This document shows, in pieces, positions 42,283 to 43,594 of a stretch of 43,594 nucleotides of DNA; position 1 is the stretch's first letter; each line of letters starts with the position of its first letter. The stretch spans positions 1 to 43,594 of the forward strand of contig JAFXUY010000080.1 of the NCBI GenBank assembly GCA_017524785.1, written 5' to 3'. This stretch comes from Bacteroidales bacterium. GTDB taxonomy: Bacteria; Bacteroidota; Bacteroidia; Bacteroidales; P3. The translations under genes and the position numbers were made by a program. The notes beneath the pieces were generated by a model. The model ran no database searches. It was not told where the DNA came from and saw nothing but the letters and a program-made list of their open reading frames with translations.

Positions 42283-42729
42283 ATGCAGATAGAATACGAC
42301 GGACAGAAAGAAGAGGCGTACAGCCTCACCATCTACAAGACCCATGCCCAAGAGATATTGAGCGGCAGCAAGACTGTAGAGATACGCTCCTATAGCAACA
42401 AGAATTGTGAAATGTTCCTCGACCCCGACAAGACGGCTCTCAACGCCAAAGCCAGGGAAGAGGGACGGCTCTCCGACCTTGTGTGGCCGATGAAAGACAT
42501 CTTCGCCATCCACTTCTACGACAGAGGCGGGCGGTATGAACTGAACGTCCTGCTCGACTACTGCGGGCTTGCCTGTATGTGCGAAGAGGACATCAAGGAC
42601 TTGGGCGACCGATTCGGTTTCCACGACTACGACAACGAGTGGCAGCAGTACGCCAAAATGCCAAGGGACGACCGACCGTGGTTCTTTTGGTTCCACGTCT
42701 GCGAAATTGTGAGCAGCCGTGGGCTTTGA
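42283..42729 (+). CDS. ASCH/PUA-like domain protein
   Basis: It has 148 residues. The N-terminal segment YSLTIYKTHAQEILSGSKTV followed by EIRSYS has the hallmark of ASCH domains (a Lys-rich loop after a helix with the xGxKTxExR pattern). ASCH domains are RNA- or modified-base-binding modules related to PUA and EVE; they occur in phage and mobile-element genes. The remainder is a charged beta-rich region (DLVWPMKDIFAIHFYDRGG, WFFWFHVCEIVSS). It has its own promoter and so is not in the early operon. A nucleic-acid recognition or anti-defence role is possible but unproven. Confidence 0.75.
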   Translation: MQIEYDGQKEEAYSLTIYKTHAQEILSGSKTVEIRSYSNKNCEMFLDPDKTALNAKAREEGRLSDLVWPMKDIFAIHFYDRGGRYELNVLLDYCGLACMCEEDIKDLGDRFGFHDYDNEWQQYAKMPRDDRPWFFWFHVCEIVSSRGL

Positions 42730-42800
42730 TTGATAGTTGAAAATTTTGTCTGATAATTAACCCGATTGTCTAACCCTCAAAAATCAGAAAGGAGAATGCT

Positions 42801-42938
42801 ATGGCACGAGAGTATTATGCCCAGAGGCAGAATCCCGACGGCACTGTCACCCGATACCGCACCGAGGACAGATACTGGCAGGGAAGAGCCTCAAGCATGG
42901 GTGCAGCCAGCCGCCGCCGTCCGCGTGTACTTGGATAA
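42801..42938 (+). CDS. Small basic ORF with strong ribosome binding site
   Basis: It has 45 residues (MAREYYAQRQNPDGTVTRYR at the N-terminus, Arg-rich end). An AAAGGAG sequence lies 7-8 bases before the ATG, which is unusually strong for this phylum and is the main support. A second, shifted open frame covers the same region but lacks a ribosome binding site. No function can be assigned; phage elements often carry such small proteins. Confidence 0.45.
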   Translation: MAREYYAQRQNPDGTVTRYRTEDRYWQGRASSMGAASRRRPRVLG

Positions 42939-42968
42939 CGTCCAATGACGCAGCGAAAGCGGCAATGT

Positions 42969-43009
42969 GAAAGGCTTTGTGGTGTTTCTGTGTAGCACCG
43001 CAGCCTTTC
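42969..43009. terminator. Possible hairpin after the small ORF
   Basis: GAAAGGCT (42969-42976) pairs with AGCCTTTC (43002-43009), with partial inner pairing (GGTG/CACC). There is no T-run, so termination is uncertain. CACAGAGCCACG-type repeats follow at about 43046-43094. Confidence 0.4.
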
Positions 43010-43201
43010 AAACAATGCCACAAGCGACACTCCGCAGATAAGGGAACAGACACAAGAGCCACACAGAGCCACGGAACCGCCCCACAGAGCCACGAACAGA
43101 CCGAGGACGGACAACCGACCACCCAACACAAGAAAACGCCCACAGAGGGCAAAAGAAACGCAAAAATCAACAACAAGGACACCCGACAGACACCACACAA
43201 G

Positions 43202-43594
43202 ATGTTAGAACGAGCAAAAGAGATAATCAGAGACATTGCAGCCGAGACCGACAGCATCATTCTGATGCACTCCCTCTCCGGCAAGGACAGCATAGCCCTG
43301 CTCGACCTCTGCTCCCCTCATTTCAGGCGAATCGTCTGCGTGTATATGTACGTCATCCCCGACCTCGACCACATCAAGCCATATCACGCATACGCCGCCA
43401 ACAAGTACCAAAACGCCGAATGGATGCAGGTGCCTCACTACGGACTCTACTCCTGGATAAAGTACGGCTATATGGGCATTGAGAAAAACCCGAAACAGAG
43501 GCTGTGGAAACTCGCCGACATCATAGACAAGGTGAGGGAGCGGACTGGTGTGGAATGGGCTTGTCTCGGATTCAAACAGACCGACAGCCTCAAC
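43202..43594 (+). CDS. PP-loop ATPase / PAPS-reductase-family protein (cut by window end)
   Basis: 131 codons are visible and the frame is open at the window end. The N-terminus IILMHSLSGKDSIALLDLCS contains the PP-loop (SGKDS; the usual first Gly of SGGKDS is Ser here), followed by VYMYVIPDLDHIKPY and a helical region, then WACLGFKQTDS, a motif of the PAPS-reductase family. In phages such proteins are common; possible roles are sulfur or nucleotide chemistry on DNA or tRNA bases. The rest of the gene would be needed to see the cysteine motif and distinguish CysH-like from DndC-like proteins. Confidence 0.8.
   Translation, partial: MLERAKEIIRDIAAETDSIILMHSLSGKDSIALLDLCSPHFRRIVCVYMYVIPDLDHIKPYHAYAANKYQNAEWMQVPHYGLYSWIKYGYMGIEKNPKQRLWKLADIIDKVRERTGVEWACLGFKQTDSLN

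Noticed and set aside
42766..42948. Sixty-codon frame overlapping the small ORF at 42801
   Set aside because: The shifted frame at 42801 has the AAAGGAG ribosome binding site; this one has none and reads through it.

Overview
The window looks like a chromosomal segment of a GC-rich member of Bacteroidetes, most likely a gut or rumen Bacteroidales. The evidence is Bacteroidetes-type promoters (TTTG, 19-20 bp, TAnnTTTG) in front of several genes, proteins carrying the gliding-motility-associated C-terminal domain used by the type IX secretion system, a Ctc-type ribosomal protein L25, and an arylpolyene/flexirubin-type pigment cluster with Bacteroidetes-style fusion proteins. No species can be named from the sequence alone.

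Region 1 (1-2270): the 5' part of secA on the minus strand with its promoter, then two large hairpins built from 11-bp tandem units. Region 2 (2209-25527): one plus-strand array of 23 genes with many overlaps, an arylpolyene-type type II polyketide cluster. In order: aromatic amino acid ammonia-lyase, ketoreductase, ketosynthase, an exported protein of unknown function, methyltransferase, acyl carrier protein (ACP), LpxL-like acyltransferase, dehydratase-like hotdog protein, thioesterase, ketosynthase with a partial ketosynthase tail, second ACP, ketosynthase/chain-length-factor fusion, small EamA-type membrane protein, LolA-like protein, second hotdog dehydratase, glycosyltransferase, MMPL exporter fused to a PlsC-type acyltransferase, phytoene-desaturase-like oxidoreductase, B12/radical SAM enzyme, a small unknown protein, a secreted esterase, a PaaK-like AMP ligase and a final acyltransferase. 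The inferred logic is: ammonia-lyase makes an aryl acrylate (probably p-coumarate); the AMP ligase loads it on an ACP; KS/CLF, ketoreductase and paired dehydratases extend it to a conjugated polyene; methyltransferase, radical SAM and oxidoreductase tailor it; acyltransferases and glycosyltransferase anchor it; MMPL, LolA-like and EamA proteins move it toward the outer membrane. No dialkylresorcinol genes (DarA/DarB) and no phosphopantetheinyl transferase are seen.

Region 3 (25528-38400): housekeeping and surface genes. These are tRNA-Ser(CGA), rnz, a sodium:solute symporter, two tandem giant secreted proteins with type-B T9SS C-terminal domains, an exported protein, era with an unexpected 23-residue in-frame insertion, and prs-rplY. 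Region 4 (38585-43594): tRNA-Leu(CAA) followed by an integrated element, probably a prophage or phage-like island. It carries a tyrosine integrase, an AlpA-like protein, two paralogous small winged-helix-like proteins, a basic small protein, a DUF4373-type replication protein followed by 11-bp iteron-like repeats, an ASCH-domain protein and a PP-loop/PAPS-reductase-like gene cut by the window end.

The most unusual overall pattern is a set of short tandem or inverted repeat families (units of about 7-11 bp). They sit between genes and also in frame inside genes, usually at domain linkers or surface loops. The most interesting enzymatic point is that the two dehydratase-like proteins of the pigment cluster each keep only one half of the FabZ catalytic pair (His in one, Glu in the other), which suggests an obligate heterodimer.
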